From: JAVZJR01 sp964435235
GTDB lineage: Archaea; Micrarchaeota; Micrarchaeia; Anstonellales; Bilamarchaeaceae
Assembly: GCA_964435235.1 (NCBI GenBank)
Contig: CAYSXZ010000042.1
Coordinates: 1-42,891 of the forward strand
Direction: 5' to 3'
Length of the DNA stretch: 42,891 bases
The notes beneath the pieces are model-generated. The model made no database searches. It was not told where the DNA came from and worked only from the letters and a program-made list of their open reading frames with translations. Made by a program: the position numbers and the translations under genes. Each line of letters opens with the position of its first letter. Position 1 is the stretch's first letter. Of this stretch, positions 1 to 8,150 are shown piece after piece.

Positions 1-2
1 GG

Positions 3-419
3 ATTACAGATAGAACTTTGGTTGAAAAGAAAAAGGGAGGGCGCAAAAGAGAGGAGAGAGAAGAAAAAAATATTAGGATTAAATCAAAAAAGAAATATGG
101 AAAGCACGGAATTGCAAATTTTTACGCAGAGTCGAAATGGAAATTTTCAGATACAAGGCATAATAAAAAGAATACGAAAGGGGAAAGGCAGAAAACAGAG
201 AAACAACTGAAAAAAGAGAAGAAAGAAAAGATAACTGAAAAAGAAAATGTTAGGATTACTAAATCTCAGAGAAGTGTTGAAAATTTAAAGAAGAGTTTTG
301 AGAAACACTATGCAGAGAAAAAGTGCGGCAAAAAGTTTAGGACAAATGCTCCAAGTGTAATCAGCATGACGGCTTTAACAATATTTTTATTTTGTATGTT
401 AACTTCGAGTATGCGATAA
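3..419 (+). CDS. Doubtful Lys/Glu-rich reading frame open at the left edge
   Basis: The frame is open from the window edge to a stop at 417-419. An internal TTG at 18 could be a start, but the frame may also begin outside the window. The product is dominated by Lys, Glu and Arg, with no recognisable domain. The last 37 codons lie antisense to the 3' end of the convincing site-2 protease gene. The plus strand at 1-300 is purine-rich, as coding strands are elsewhere here, which is the main argument for a gene. I recognise no family, and it may be non-coding. Confidence 0.2.
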   Translation: MTDRTLVEKKKGGRKREEREEKNIRIKSKKKYGKHGIANFYAESKWKFSDTRHNKKNTKGERQKTEKQLKKEKKEKITEKENVRITKSQRSVENLKKSFEKHYAEKKCGKKFRTNAPSVISMTALTIFLFCMLTSSMR

Positions 420-1465
420 CCATCGAAAAATGGAAGAGGAAGAAGATTTACTGTTGCTACTACAAAATTAAGCGAGAAGACCAATCCAGTTGTAATGTAA
501 AGGAAATGAAATAACTGATAACTGAAATCTGCGCTTGTCCCAACCAACCCACTTTTTAAAATAAGGACGGTTATTGCAAATAGAAGAAAAAATATTATGC
601 TTGAAATAAAGTTTGCAGTGGAACCTGCAATAAGAACTCGCGTCTGGCTTATTGCATCTTTCTTTTCCAGAATTTTTTCATCTGGCTCTACGAACGCCCC
701 TACTGGTATTATTCCAAAGAGAACTATCCCAGAAGACTTTATGGGAACTTTTGCTATCCTTGCGAGGATTGCGTGCGAACCCTCATGTGCTACCATTATC
801 ACGAGAATTGCTATCAGACCTTCTAGGAATGGTAGATTGACACCAGGAAGCAGAAGGGTACCTCCAGGGGTTGTTGCTGAGAGGCTATTAGCACTACCAA
901 GAAGAAACAGTATTATCTGTACAAAAATAAAAAGACCATAATAGATTATGCTTAGAAGGAGAATAGTGAAAAAACCTCCGACAAGCATAAGGATGAAAGA
1001 GATAAGTACGATGTTTTCTACTCCTATGGAATCGAATGCTCCGTTCTTTTCTAGCATTGTAGCTCCTACGAGCACTTTCTTTAAGAAGGTAACAGAAAAC
1101 GGGGCTATAACCATTGAAATCATGCAGAGAAAAATTAACCCAACTAGAACAGATTTCCAAGAAGTATTTCTGCGCATGATAAACAAGCTGAGCAAACCGT
1201 ACGAAAGGGTAGAACCTACATCTGAGAAAAATTGCCAGCCATCCTTCATCCTTGAGAATTTATCGATAAGTCCTATGCCCTTATCGCTTTTTAGTAATAT
1301 GAACCCCATCTCTGTTGGCAGTTTATACCTCCGCACTAGAAATTGGCTTACTAGGATCATTTCGATAACTACAAGAAAGAATTTTACTATGCCTGAGAAA
1401 TCTGTCTGAAGGATAATATAAAAAATTATTAGAGAAAGCAAAAGAATAAGCAAAAACACAACCAT
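308..1465 (-). CDS. Site-2 protease family (M50) membrane metalloprotease
   Basis: Predicted intramembrane zinc protease, which in this family cuts transmembrane substrates within the bilayer. The zinc motif HEGSH (about residues 227-231, HExxH) lies in a hydrophobic segment, and the second motif NLLPLPFFDG (about 340-349) supplies the third ligand, Asp. Several other hydrophobic segments flank these, including the N-terminus and the extreme C-terminus. A TTG two codons upstream could also serve as start, but ATG at 1465 is preferred because a TATA-like TTAAATAG sits about 28 nt upstream, fitting a leaderless transcript. It is divergent from speD. The substrate is unknown; a housekeeping or stress-signalling role is only inferred from the family. 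Confidence 0.88.
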   Translation of the reverse strand: MVVFLLILLLSLIIFYIILQTDFSGIVKFFLVVIEMILVSQFLVRRYKLPTEMGFILLKSDKGIGLIDKFSRMKDGWQFFSDVGSTLSYGLLSLFIMRRNTSWKSVLVGLIFLCMISMVIAPFSVTFLKKVLVGATMLEKNGAFDSIGVENIVLISFILMLVGGFFTILLLSIIYYGLFIFVQIILFLLGSANSLSATTPGGTLLLPGVNLPFLEGLIAILVIMVAHEGSHAILARIAKVPIKSSGIVLFGIIPVGAFVEPDEKILEKKDAISQTRVLIAGSTANFISSIIFFLLFAITVLILKSGLVGTSADFSYQLFHFLYITTGLVFSLNFVVATVNLLPLPFFDGYRILEVNIQNKNIVKAVMLITLGAFVLNFLPHFFSA

Positions 1466-1489
1466 ACACAAGAATTGCTACAGATAATC

Positions 1490-1497
1490 TTAAATAG
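1490..1497 (-). promoter_or_regulatory. TATA box for the site-2 protease gene
   Basis: TTAAATAG on the plus strand reads CTATTTAA on the coding strand, centred about 28 nt before ATG 1465. This is the spacing of an archaeal leaderless promoter and supports that start over the upstream TTG. Confidence 0.5.
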
Positions 1498-1561
1498 TTA
1501 TACCTTGAATATACAAAAAATAAAATTAATAAAAATAAAAAATAAGAGGTGAAAAAAACAA

Positions 1562-1918
1562 ATGGGCGGATTGCACATCGTTTCCGACCTTTTTGGCTGT
1601 AAGAAGTTGGATGTATTGACCGACAAAGAAAAGATAGAAAAAAATTTGGTTGAACTTGTAAAGAAAAGCGGGCTAACTGTGGTTGGCACGTACTTTCATC
1701 AGTTTGGAGAGGGAAATGGTGTGACTGGTGTTGTTGTGCTTGCCGAGTCGCACATATCGGTGCATACATGGCCTGAAAAAGATGGTTTTGTAAATATGGA
1801 TGTATTTGTATGCAACGTTCTTAACGATAACACAGAAAAAGCGAAAGCCATCGATGCAGGAATAAAAAAACTTTTTGCGCCAAGAAAAACCGTAACACAA
1901 AATATTATGAGAAGCTAA
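1562..1918 (+). CDS. speD: S-adenosylmethionine decarboxylase proenzyme
   Basis: Makes decarboxylated AdoMet, the aminopropyl donor for spermidine-type polyamines. At 118 residues it has the usual length of the small prokaryotic (class 1B) enzyme. The self-cleavage motif AESHISVHTWPE is intact: Ser63 should become the pyruvoyl group after cleavage at Glu62-Ser63, with His68 and Cys84 as the expected processing and catalytic residues. ATG 1562 has an AGAGGTG ribosome binding site about 10 nt upstream. It stands alone, with no spermidine synthase beside it. A T-rich tract follows the stop codon. The assignment is firm. Confidence 0.96.
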   Translation: MGGLHIVSDLFGCKKLDVLTDKEKIEKNLVELVKKSGLTVVGTYFHQFGEGNGVTGVVVLAESHISVHTWPEKDGFVNMDVFVCNVLNDNTEKAKAIDAGIKKLFAPRKTVTQNIMRS

Positions 1919-1950
1919 TTCTTTTTTCTTCGCTCTTTTAATTTTATTTT
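1919..1950 (+). terminator. T-rich terminator-like tract after speD
   Basis: Several T runs (TTCTTTTTTCTT and then TTTTAATTTTATTTT) directly follow the speD stop, in a short gap between convergent genes. Archaeal RNA polymerase terminates at such tracts. There is no strong hairpin, so this rests on composition only. Confidence 0.4.
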
Positions 1951-1959
1951 ATAGTAATT

Positions 1960-2418
1960 TTATTTTATAGCTTTGAATATTCTTGTTATATTTTTCCAGT
2001 GACTTCCAGCCCAATAAATCTTTCCGCACGTGGTACAGAACCAAAATTTTTCGTTCCTTTTATAAATGGCTTCGGGTACCTTGCCGGCGACTTTATCCCT
2101 TTGAACAAGCTCGAGCAAACCATTGCACTTTGGGCATCTGGTCTTTTCTGGGAACGTGAATATTTCACCAAAATAAGATTTTAGTTTACTGAGTTGATGG
2201 GAAAGAGAATCTTCTTCAAGAAACAAAAATGGGATAGAATGTTTACTGCATCTCTTGGCGAGCTCCTCATCTCGCGTTATTACTACTCGCCCCTCTTCTC
2301 TTGCGATTTTTATTATTTCTGTATCGCTCTTCTTCGAAACATATGTGCTATCAACACCAAAAATTCTGCACCATGTAGCTGTTCGCTTAAGCATCTCATC
2401 GAAAAGAAGTTTAACCAT
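1960..2418 (-). CDS. Mut7-C RNase domain protein with zinc ribbon
   Basis: A Mut7-C type protein: an N-terminal PIN-like nuclease fold followed by a zinc ribbon. Visible are an early acidic motif (LLFDEML), the central VVITRDEELA segment typical of the family, and two cysteine pairs (CPKC and CTTC) that would bind zinc. RNase activity is inferred from the family. A TTG three codons upstream is open, but ATG 2418 gives the normal MVKLLFDEML start. It begins 16 nt downstream of the S10 gene and is probably co-transcribed with it. Its 152 residues match the stand-alone archaeal form. Confidence 0.85.
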   Translation of the reverse strand: MVKLLFDEMLKRTATWCRIFGVDSTYVSKKSDTEIIKIAREEGRVVITRDEELAKRCSKHSIPFLFLEEDSLSHQLSKLKSYFGEIFTFPEKTRCPKCNGLLELVQRDKVAGKVPEAIYKRNEKFWFCTTCGKIYWAGSHWKNITRIFKAIK

Positions 2419-2434
2419 AGATAACAACTAGGGC

Positions 2435-2740
2435 TTAACTAAGTGAGATTTTAACGAAAACATTTGTTGGTACCTTCACCCTAAGAACCTGTTTTATGTA
2501 CTTCTCATTTCCTTCTACTTCTATGAGTCTTTTTGAAAGCCTCTTCTCCCAGTGCTCATAGGTATCTGTACCGTCGCCACATGGTGTTTTCCTCGTTGTT
2601 ATTGTAAGTCTTTTCTTTGGCAGTCTCACCGGACCGATCACATTCATGCCGAGTGTTTTCGAGAGCTCCACTATCTGGCTTATGACGTTCTCTAGGGCGT
2701 TTGGGTCTTCACCGCTAAGCTTTATGCGTATCTTACTCAT
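2435..2740 (-). CDS. rps10: Small ribosomal subunit protein S10 (uS10, archaeal type)
   Basis: 30S head protein. At 101 residues it has normal archaeal length, with the conserved stretches IRIKLSGEDPNALE, GPVRLPKKRLTITTRKTPCGDGT and the C-terminal VPTNVFVKISL. A GGTGATATCAG ribosome binding site precedes ATG 2740. In many archaea this gene follows EF-1 alpha; here no elongation factor is adjacent and the gene instead leads a Mut7-C gene, so the usual tuf-rps10 linkage is broken in this genome. Identification is secure. Confidence 0.96.
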   Translation of the reverse strand: MSKIRIKLSGEDPNALENVISQIVELSKTLGMNVIGPVRLPKKRLTITTRKTPCGDGTDTYEHWEKRLSKRLIEVEGNEKYIKQVLRVKVPTNVFVKISLS

Positions 2741-2792
2741 TCTGATATCACCTTAAGGAAATCAACTTAGAATAAAATAAGATTTATCCGCA

Positions 2793-2803
2793 AATATATT
2801 TAA
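2793..2803 (+). promoter_or_regulatory. TATA box for the ornithine carbamoyltransferase gene
   Basis: AATATATTTAA lies about 36 nt upstream of ATG 2836. A GGTGGG ribosome binding site at 2827-2832 sits between them, so this promoter likely gives a short leader rather than a leaderless transcript. Confidence 0.45.
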
Positions 2804-2835
2804 AGATAAGCGCGGTAATTGAAAAAGGTGGGATT

Positions 2836-3732
2836 ATGGATTTACTTACTATAATGGATATGCCAGAAAATATGATGAAGGAAGTTATAAGCAAGGCGAT
2901 AGAATTAAAGAAAGAAGGTAATCGAAATCGCAGGGACCTTGAAGGAAAGGTGCTGATCTCCCTTTACGAGAAACCCTCAACAAGAACAAGGCTATCGTTC
3001 GAAACTGCAATTTACAATCTCGGCGGTCGTTCCATTATTATGGATTTCAAAAGTTCGCAGCTTAGCAGAGGAGAGTCCATGGCTGATACTGCGAGAGTGC
3101 TTTCTCGCTATGGGGATGTGATAAGTGCAAGACTTTTTAAGCACGAGACCATCGAAGAATTAGCGAAATGGGCTGAAATCCCTGTAATAAATGCGCTCAC
3201 AGATCGCGAACATCCATGCCAAGCTCTTGCTGATATGCAGACAATAATAGAATATGGAAAGGAAAAAGGAAAATTGGTGTATATAGGGGATGCGGCTAAC
3301 AACGTAGCAAATTCGCTCATGCTTGTTGCTGCTCGCTATCACATGCATGTAGTCTTGTGTTGCCCAGCGCACTTCCCACCAAATGAAAGGTATGTAGACG
3401 CGGCAAGAAAAACCGGCGCAAAGGTTGAGGTTGTGCATGAACCTATTAAGGCAGTAAAAGACGCTGATGTCATATACACAGATGTTTGGGTTAGCATGGG
3501 TATGGAAGCAGAAGCAGAGGAACGCATGAAGCAATTTGCGCCATATCAAGTAAATTCCAAACTTCTGGCGAATGCAAAACCAGATTGCATAGTAATGCAC
3601 TGCCTTCCAGCACACAGGGGTGCTGAGATAACTGATGAAGTACTAGATGGCAACAATGCAAGAGCTGTTTGGGATCAAGCAGAAAACAGGATGTGGGCTC
3701 AGGAAGCCCTTCTTCTAAAGCTTCTTAAGTAA
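2836..3732 (+). CDS. argF: Ornithine carbamoyltransferase
   Basis: Transfers carbamoyl from carbamoyl phosphate to ornithine, giving citrulline (arginine biosynthesis, or catabolism in reverse). The carbamoyl-phosphate loop KPSTRTR (residues 46-52), HPCQ (126-129) and the ornithine-side motif HCLPA (255-259) are all present; HCLPA and the DVWVSMG segment separate it from aspartate carbamoyltransferase. Its 298 residues are normal. ATG 2836 follows a GGTGGG site by 3 nt. No other arginine gene is nearby, so direction of use cannot be read from context. An arginine-fermentation role is possible but unsupported here. Confidence 0.94.
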   Translation: MDLLTIMDMPENMMKEVISKAIELKKEGNRNRRDLEGKVLISLYEKPSTRTRLSFETAIYNLGGRSIIMDFKSSQLSRGESMADTARVLSRYGDVISARLFKHETIEELAKWAEIPVINALTDREHPCQALADMQTIIEYGKEKGKLVYIGDAANNVANSLMLVAARYHMHVVLCCPAHFPPNERYVDAARKTGAKVEVVHEPIKAVKDADVIYTDVWVSMGMEAEAEERMKQFAPYQVNSKLLANAKPDCIVMHCLPAHRGAEITDEVLDGNNARAVWDQAENRMWAQEALLLKLLK

Positions 3733-3740
3733 TAGATACA

Positions 3741-3748
3741 TTTAAATA
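3741..3748 (+). promoter_or_regulatory. TATA box for the kinase-like gene pair
   Basis: TTTAAATA lies centred 22 nt before ATG 3766 with no ribosome binding site between, which points to a leaderless transcript starting at or just before that ATG. Confidence 0.5.
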
Positions 3749-3765
3749 CCTTTAATAACACAAAT

Positions 3766-5589
3766 ATGTTTATGGGTGGTGTAGAAAAGAAACTGTACAG
3801 CGGAAGCAACGCAGAGGAAGCTACAAGAAAACGCATAGAGAAAATTTTCGATGAATATTTCGATGGAAGTATCGGTATAAACAACTCGGCAACTGTATTC
3901 GAGCCGTGTGCTAGTAATCTTTCTCTAAGAGAGAAGGCGGACAAAGCAGTAGAAAAAACAGTATTCGCAAAAACTATTCTTTTAGAAGAGAGTCTACTCA
4001 AAAAAATTAAAACTGGTAGCTGTGCGGAAAAGAAAAAGGATGAAGAGGAGAGGGTATCATTTCCTGGCGGATATTTTAAAAAAGCAAAGCAACTGTCTTC
4101 CAAATACAATGCGGTAGGCGATGTCTCTTTAGCAGTTAAGGTCTATATTGAAAATGGAAAAGAACGGGAAGGAGAATTGGTCGTTCTTAAGACAATGAAG
4201 AGCGAAGAGGAAATACTTGGGAGGAAGGATATTGAAGATTTAAGCGTGGAAGAAAAAGAACTTCTTGATAGGCTTTATCTAGAGGCTGGAAGAGAGATAA
4301 AAAACCTGGAACGATTCAAGGACAATGAGCATATCGCATCTCCTACCGGTGATGTAATTATAGACCATAAAAGAAAAAGATTGATTGCCCAGATAGAATA
4401 TGTTCCGCATTCGATAAACAATTATTTGTGGAATATCAGCGGGGAGAAAGAACTTTCAGATACGATATTTGATGTTGCTATACAAATGCTGGATACTATA
4501 TCTTATCTAGAAAATTATAAAGACAAGGAAGCACCATTCGGGTGGGTGAACAATGACTTCAAATTAGGAAATGTTGGAATCGCGATAAAGGACGGACGTG
4601 TTGTAGCAAAGATGCTCGATTTAGATAGCATACGGCCAATATCTGAAATGATAAGCGTGAAAAGGGAAACAAAATATAGCATTGAGTACTGCGACCCAGA
4701 AAAGTTTATGGAACTGCATAATCACGAAGTTGCTATGAACGCAAAACCGGATGAAACAATATATTCACTCGGGCTTGTTCTTCTCTATTCCATATCTGAA
4801 AGGATGGCTGTTCGACTTAACGATAGGCACCTTATCGTTTTTCCGGTGGAGTACGAAGAGATGACGGAGATGGAAAGAACAACGCGCGTCTCAGTAACAA
4901 ATCCGGAAGACCTAAAAGCAAAATTGGAAAGAGCAAGGGAGACTGATGAATTAAATCTCTTGAAGACTTATCTTGTAAATAAAAACAAGAGAGCAGCGCG
5001 GGGCAAGAAGGAAAGCGATCCGCCGGAGATAAAAAAATTACTTACGAAGCACGCAAAAAAAGTGGTAAGCGAAATAGAGCCATATATAAGAGAGGAGATG
5101 AAGTGGCCAACAGATTATGAAAAGAAAGTTGGAAAAGAGCTTATTACTCCTCCAGAAATGGTTAGAAAAAATTTCATGGCTCTTCTTTATTCGTTTGCTG
5201 TTGATGATAAGACAGCAGATATGTATGATGCAAAAACACAGTACGAACGCCTTGTCCTTGGAATGGAGCTGAACACCGCAAAACTTACCGAAAAATATGC
5301 AAGGAACACTTATGAATGGTATACTGGCGCAGTAATGATGCATGGCGGTTGGTATGCAGCAATCACTAAGATGTTCGAGGACTTGGGATTAAAACGTGAA
5401 GACGTTGCAAGAATCGTCAAGCTTGCAAAAAGAGAAGAACTTGGAAGAGATGTAAAAAGCACCTTCAAGCCATTTCTATTCGAAGGAATAGCGTATTGTA
5501 TCAAAGCAAGAAAAGAAAGGCCGAACGCAGCAGATATGAAAAAAATCTTCCAAAAATTGAAAAAAGAGTGGGATGATAATGAGGTTTAG
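3766..5589 (+). CDS. Divergent protein-kinase-fold protein (first of pair)
   Basis: A Hanks-type kinase fold can be traced: a lysine strand VVLKTMK (K142), a helix C glutamate in AGREIKNLERF, a catalytic-loop equivalent NNDFKLGN with D264, K266 and N269, a metal motif MLDLDS in place of DFG (D285 aligns with the DFG Asp), an APE-like DPEKF, and the helix F motif DETIYSLG (D329). The final helix with ARKERPNAADMKKIF (R585 as the usual C-lobe Arg) ends the protein, so about 240 residues separate helix F from it, far more than normal. The first ~110 residues match nothing I know. It overlaps the next gene, a paralogue, by 17 nt. It could phosphorylate proteins or small molecules; the target is unknown. 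Confidence 0.72.
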   Translation: MFMGGVEKKLYSGSNAEEATRKRIEKIFDEYFDGSIGINNSATVFEPCASNLSLREKADKAVEKTVFAKTILLEESLLKKIKTGSCAEKKKDEEERVSFPGGYFKKAKQLSSKYNAVGDVSLAVKVYIENGKEREGELVVLKTMKSEEEILGRKDIEDLSVEEKELLDRLYLEAGREIKNLERFKDNEHIASPTGDVIIDHKRKRLIAQIEYVPHSINNYLWNISGEKELSDTIFDVAIQMLDTISYLENYKDKEAPFGWVNNDFKLGNVGIAIKDGRVVAKMLDLDSIRPISEMISVKRETKYSIEYCDPEKFMELHNHEVAMNAKPDETIYSLGLVLLYSISERMAVRLNDRHLIVFPVEYEEMTEMERTTRVSVTNPEDLKAKLERARETDELNLLKTYLVNKNKRAARGKKESDPPEIKKLLTKHAKKVVSEIEPYIREEMKWPTDYEKKVGKELITPPEMVRKNFMALLYSFAVDDKTADMYDAKTQYERLVLGMELNTAKLTEKYARNTYEWYTGAVMMHGGWYAAITKMFEDLGLKREDVARIVKLAKREELGRDVKSTFKPFLFEGIAYCIKARKERPNAADMKKIFQKLKKEWDDNEV

Positions 5590-6997
5590 AGATGGTAAGC
5601 AGGAAAGAATCAGACCGACATCCAATATTTCAAATAAAGAACTGGACAGATTAAAGGAAGCAGTAACTCATCTTCCAGACCCGCCAGCAGAGATTAGTAC
5701 ACGTCTTTATAAAGAGATGGGAAGAGGAGAAGAGAATGTAAGAACGCAGGTGCACAGTGAATACAAGACATATTGCGAAAGAACATTAGAGGAGAGAATC
5801 TCGCAAGAGATAGAAGGTAAAATAGAAGTTGGAGAAACGTTAAGAGTAGTAAGGCATATCAGAAATAATGGGGAGGAAAAACGGATAGAAGAAAAATTTG
5901 AAATAGAGAAAAAGCTCTCTAGTGAAAGGAACATATCTGGGGATGTTTATCTTGCAAGGAAATATTGGAACGATGAATTTTACGGTAAGGTGATACTAAA
6001 AACGCCGAAGGAGGATAGAGATGAGGCATACAAAGAGTTTGGTAAGGAAATAAAAAATCTCATTAGATTTGAAGAACATCCAAATATATTAAGCGCTGCA
6101 GGCATGCCTTTTGTATGGAACTATAAACCTGTAATCCAAATGGAATATCGGCCATGGAGTATTTTTGATTACTCATCCTACCTAAATGATGAGGTTGCTA
6201 TCACGGCCGGTGTTATAAGTGCAGCCATTCAATGTCTGGAAGCTATAGAATACATGAAAAATAAAACAGATGAAAACGGACCAAACGGCTATGTGCATGT
6301 GGACTTAAAGGCCGAGCACGTTCGCCTTGGCTACAGAGAAAACAAGAGCGGAAAGGGAGAATGGGTGTTAGTTATTATAGACCTCGACAGCATTGTTCCT
6401 ATAGGGGAAATCCCGCTTACTAAGCTTAAGTACAACGGTGCTTACGTCGATCCAGAAAAGTTTATGAGAATAGGGCAAGATAATGTCCAAATAACCGCAG
6501 AACCTGCCGAAGCGATTTATTCTTTAGGATTGATCCTTCTTCATATCATCGCCAAAAAAACCTGCGATGGATTAAGAAAAAGAACGTTCAGACCAATAGT
6601 GAATAATGATAATGGCGCACAGCTCATAGACAAAGAAGCAATGCGAACGGAGATAGAAAGAGTCCGCACGATTGATGAGCTGAATTTCTTAAGAGTTTAT
6701 TACAGTAATAAAATAAAGAGAATCTTGGAAGGAAGATTTGATCAAGATCCGGATGCACTTAAAGATTTTCTTGACAGGTGCAACAGTTACCAAGAGGCAA
6801 AAGAAATAAGAGATGATGCAGTTGCCAAGCATGCTGGAAGGAGAAGCGATATAATCCATCCATATGTATTTATTGGCATAATGGAATGCCTAAGGCCACG
6901 CTCTGAAAGAAAAGAGGCCGGCGCATTGAAAGCGCTTTTTGAGAGATTGTGGGTGGAGTATGCAAAATTCTCTAATCTCGTCTGCCCTTCTAAATAA
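5573..6997 (+). CDS. Divergent protein-kinase-fold protein (second of pair)
   Basis: Paralogue of the preceding protein, sharing the frame LSSE..I.GDV.LA.K, EIKNL.RF, IDLDSI.PI.E and Y.DPEKF. Kinase landmarks are K143 (VILKTPK), HVDLKAEH with D244 and K246, D270 in IDLDS, and IYSLG near residue 315; an ERKEAGALKALFERLW segment aligns with the C-lobe end helix. The Asn that normally binds metal four residues after the catalytic-loop Lys is replaced (AEHV), so catalytic competence is less certain than in its partner. ATG 5573 lies inside the upstream gene, and ATG 5579 is an alternative. Its 3' end overlaps the convergent TctA-like gene by 8 nt. Confidence 0.7.
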   Translation: MIMRFRDGKQERIRPTSNISNKELDRLKEAVTHLPDPPAEISTRLYKEMGRGEENVRTQVHSEYKTYCERTLEERISQEIEGKIEVGETLRVVRHIRNNGEEKRIEEKFEIEKKLSSERNISGDVYLARKYWNDEFYGKVILKTPKEDRDEAYKEFGKEIKNLIRFEEHPNILSAAGMPFVWNYKPVIQMEYRPWSIFDYSSYLNDEVAITAGVISAAIQCLEAIEYMKNKTDENGPNGYVHVDLKAEHVRLGYRENKSGKGEWVLVIIDLDSIVPIGEIPLTKLKYNGAYVDPEKFMRIGQDNVQITAEPAEAIYSLGLILLHIIAKKTCDGLRKRTFRPIVNNDNGAQLIDKEAMRTEIERVRTIDELNFLRVYYSNKIKRILEGRFDQDPDALKDFLDRCNSYQEAKEIRDDAVAKHAGRRSDIIHPYVFIGIMECLRPRSERKEAGALKALFERLWVEYAKFSNLVCPSK

Positions 6998-8150
6998 ATA
7001 TTCTGAAAAGGAGCAATAGTGTTGGGAGAATTACTGCGCCCATCATCTGTGTTCTTTCTATGCCAAGTCTTACCGTGAACCAGCCTAAAGCAGTTCCTAC
7101 GAGCAAAATTATTATACCTGCAAATCCGTCTAAGATAGCCACAACTGCAAAAAGATAAAAAATAAGAATTATGGCAAGCGGTCTTGAATTAAGAACTGCA
7201 ATCTTACTTATCCTTTTCCTTGCCTTGTATAACAAAATAGTCGTCAATGCTGCGCTGAATAAAAATGCAGCTAAGAGCAGCGGAAGATTATTTCCTATAT
7301 CGATGAACTGCGCAAGCCAGGCGGTTGTTCCTATACGAGATTTATTTAGAGATGCTTCTGTGGAAAGAGAAAAAACAGATTCTGAAACGGCAATAGAACT
7401 TACTGATGATATGTACATTAGGGAATCCGTTGGAATGATTAAACTCATCAAGGTAGCGACCTGTGCTGGCGAACTCACTCCTGGCAAAAGATCTGCGAAC
7501 ATACCTAAAGCAACACCCAGCATGATGTAAGGTATTAAGATCAATCTAAATGGTTCTTCTGTTTTTTGCTCAGGTAAGGTGTTCTCTCCAATATTCAGAA
7601 GAGCGCTAATAGCGAACATCCCCGAAAAAAGCGGAAGGAATGGGTCGTAAATACCGCTTTTGAGTGAAAAGCAACCGAGCAACCCAGAAGATAAAAAGAC
7701 AAGAAACGCAAGAAATGGTTTCTTGCTTTTAAGTATAAAGATTACTGAAAACGTGAGAACTATGTATTTCATAAATGGAGAAAGTATGGAATAGACAAAA
7801 GGAAAAAGAAAAAGAGAGGGGTAAATAAAAAGACCAGAAAAAAGCGTTGCAAGAAGAGTTGAGAGAAGTACTACCTTAAGTGCTGTGAGACCTCTTCCTT
7901 GAATGGTCATTCTCTGTGCTGGTAGAGTGATGATGAAAGTGCTCCCTTCAGGTATGCCAAAGAATACAGTTATTATAAACGAGGTTATGATGTTCGCTGG
8001 AACCATCGCTATAAGCAGGATAGCCATAAAATCTGGAGGTAGCGAAGCTGTCGATAGTATAGATGCAAGGAGATTTGGATGGATGCCTGGTAACAATCCA
8101 GTGAATATTCCAAGCAAAAAACCTATTATAAAAGCAAGTGCGTCCATCAT
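6990..8150 (-). CDS. TctA/DUF112 family membrane permease
   Basis: A polytopic membrane protein of the TctA (tripartite tricarboxylate transporter large subunit) family, archaeal short version. The paired signature loops GLLPGIHPN near the N-terminus and ADLLPGVSSPAQVATLM in the middle are diagnostic of the two inverted halves. At 386 residues it is shorter than the roughly 500-residue bacterial TctA. No TctB or periplasmic TctC partner is visible, as is usual for archaeal homologues, so the substrate is unknown. Its ATG overlaps the TldD stop (ATGATG/TGA), so the two are translationally linked. Confidence 0.85.
   Translation of the reverse strand: MMDALAFIIGFLLGIFTGLLPGIHPNLLASILSTASLPPDFMAILLIAMVPANIITSFIITVFFGIPEGSTFIITLPAQRMTIQGRGLTALKVVLLSTLLATLFSGLFIYPSLFLFPFVYSILSPFMKYIVLTFSVIFILKSKKPFLAFLVFLSSGLLGCFSLKSGIYDPFLPLFSGMFAISALLNIGENTLPEQKTEEPFRLILIPYIMLGVALGMFADLLPGVSSPAQVATLMSLIIPTDSLMYISSVSSIAVSESVFSLSTEASLNKSRIGTTAWLAQFIDIGNNLPLLLAAFLFSAALTTILLYKARKRISKIAVLNSRPLAIILIFYLFAVVAILDGFAGIIILLVGTALGWFTVRLGIERTQMMGAVILPTLLLLFRIFI

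Noticed and set aside
2836..3732. Aspartate carbamoyltransferase
   Set aside because: The HCLPA motif and the DVWVSMG segment are those of ornithine carbamoyltransferase.
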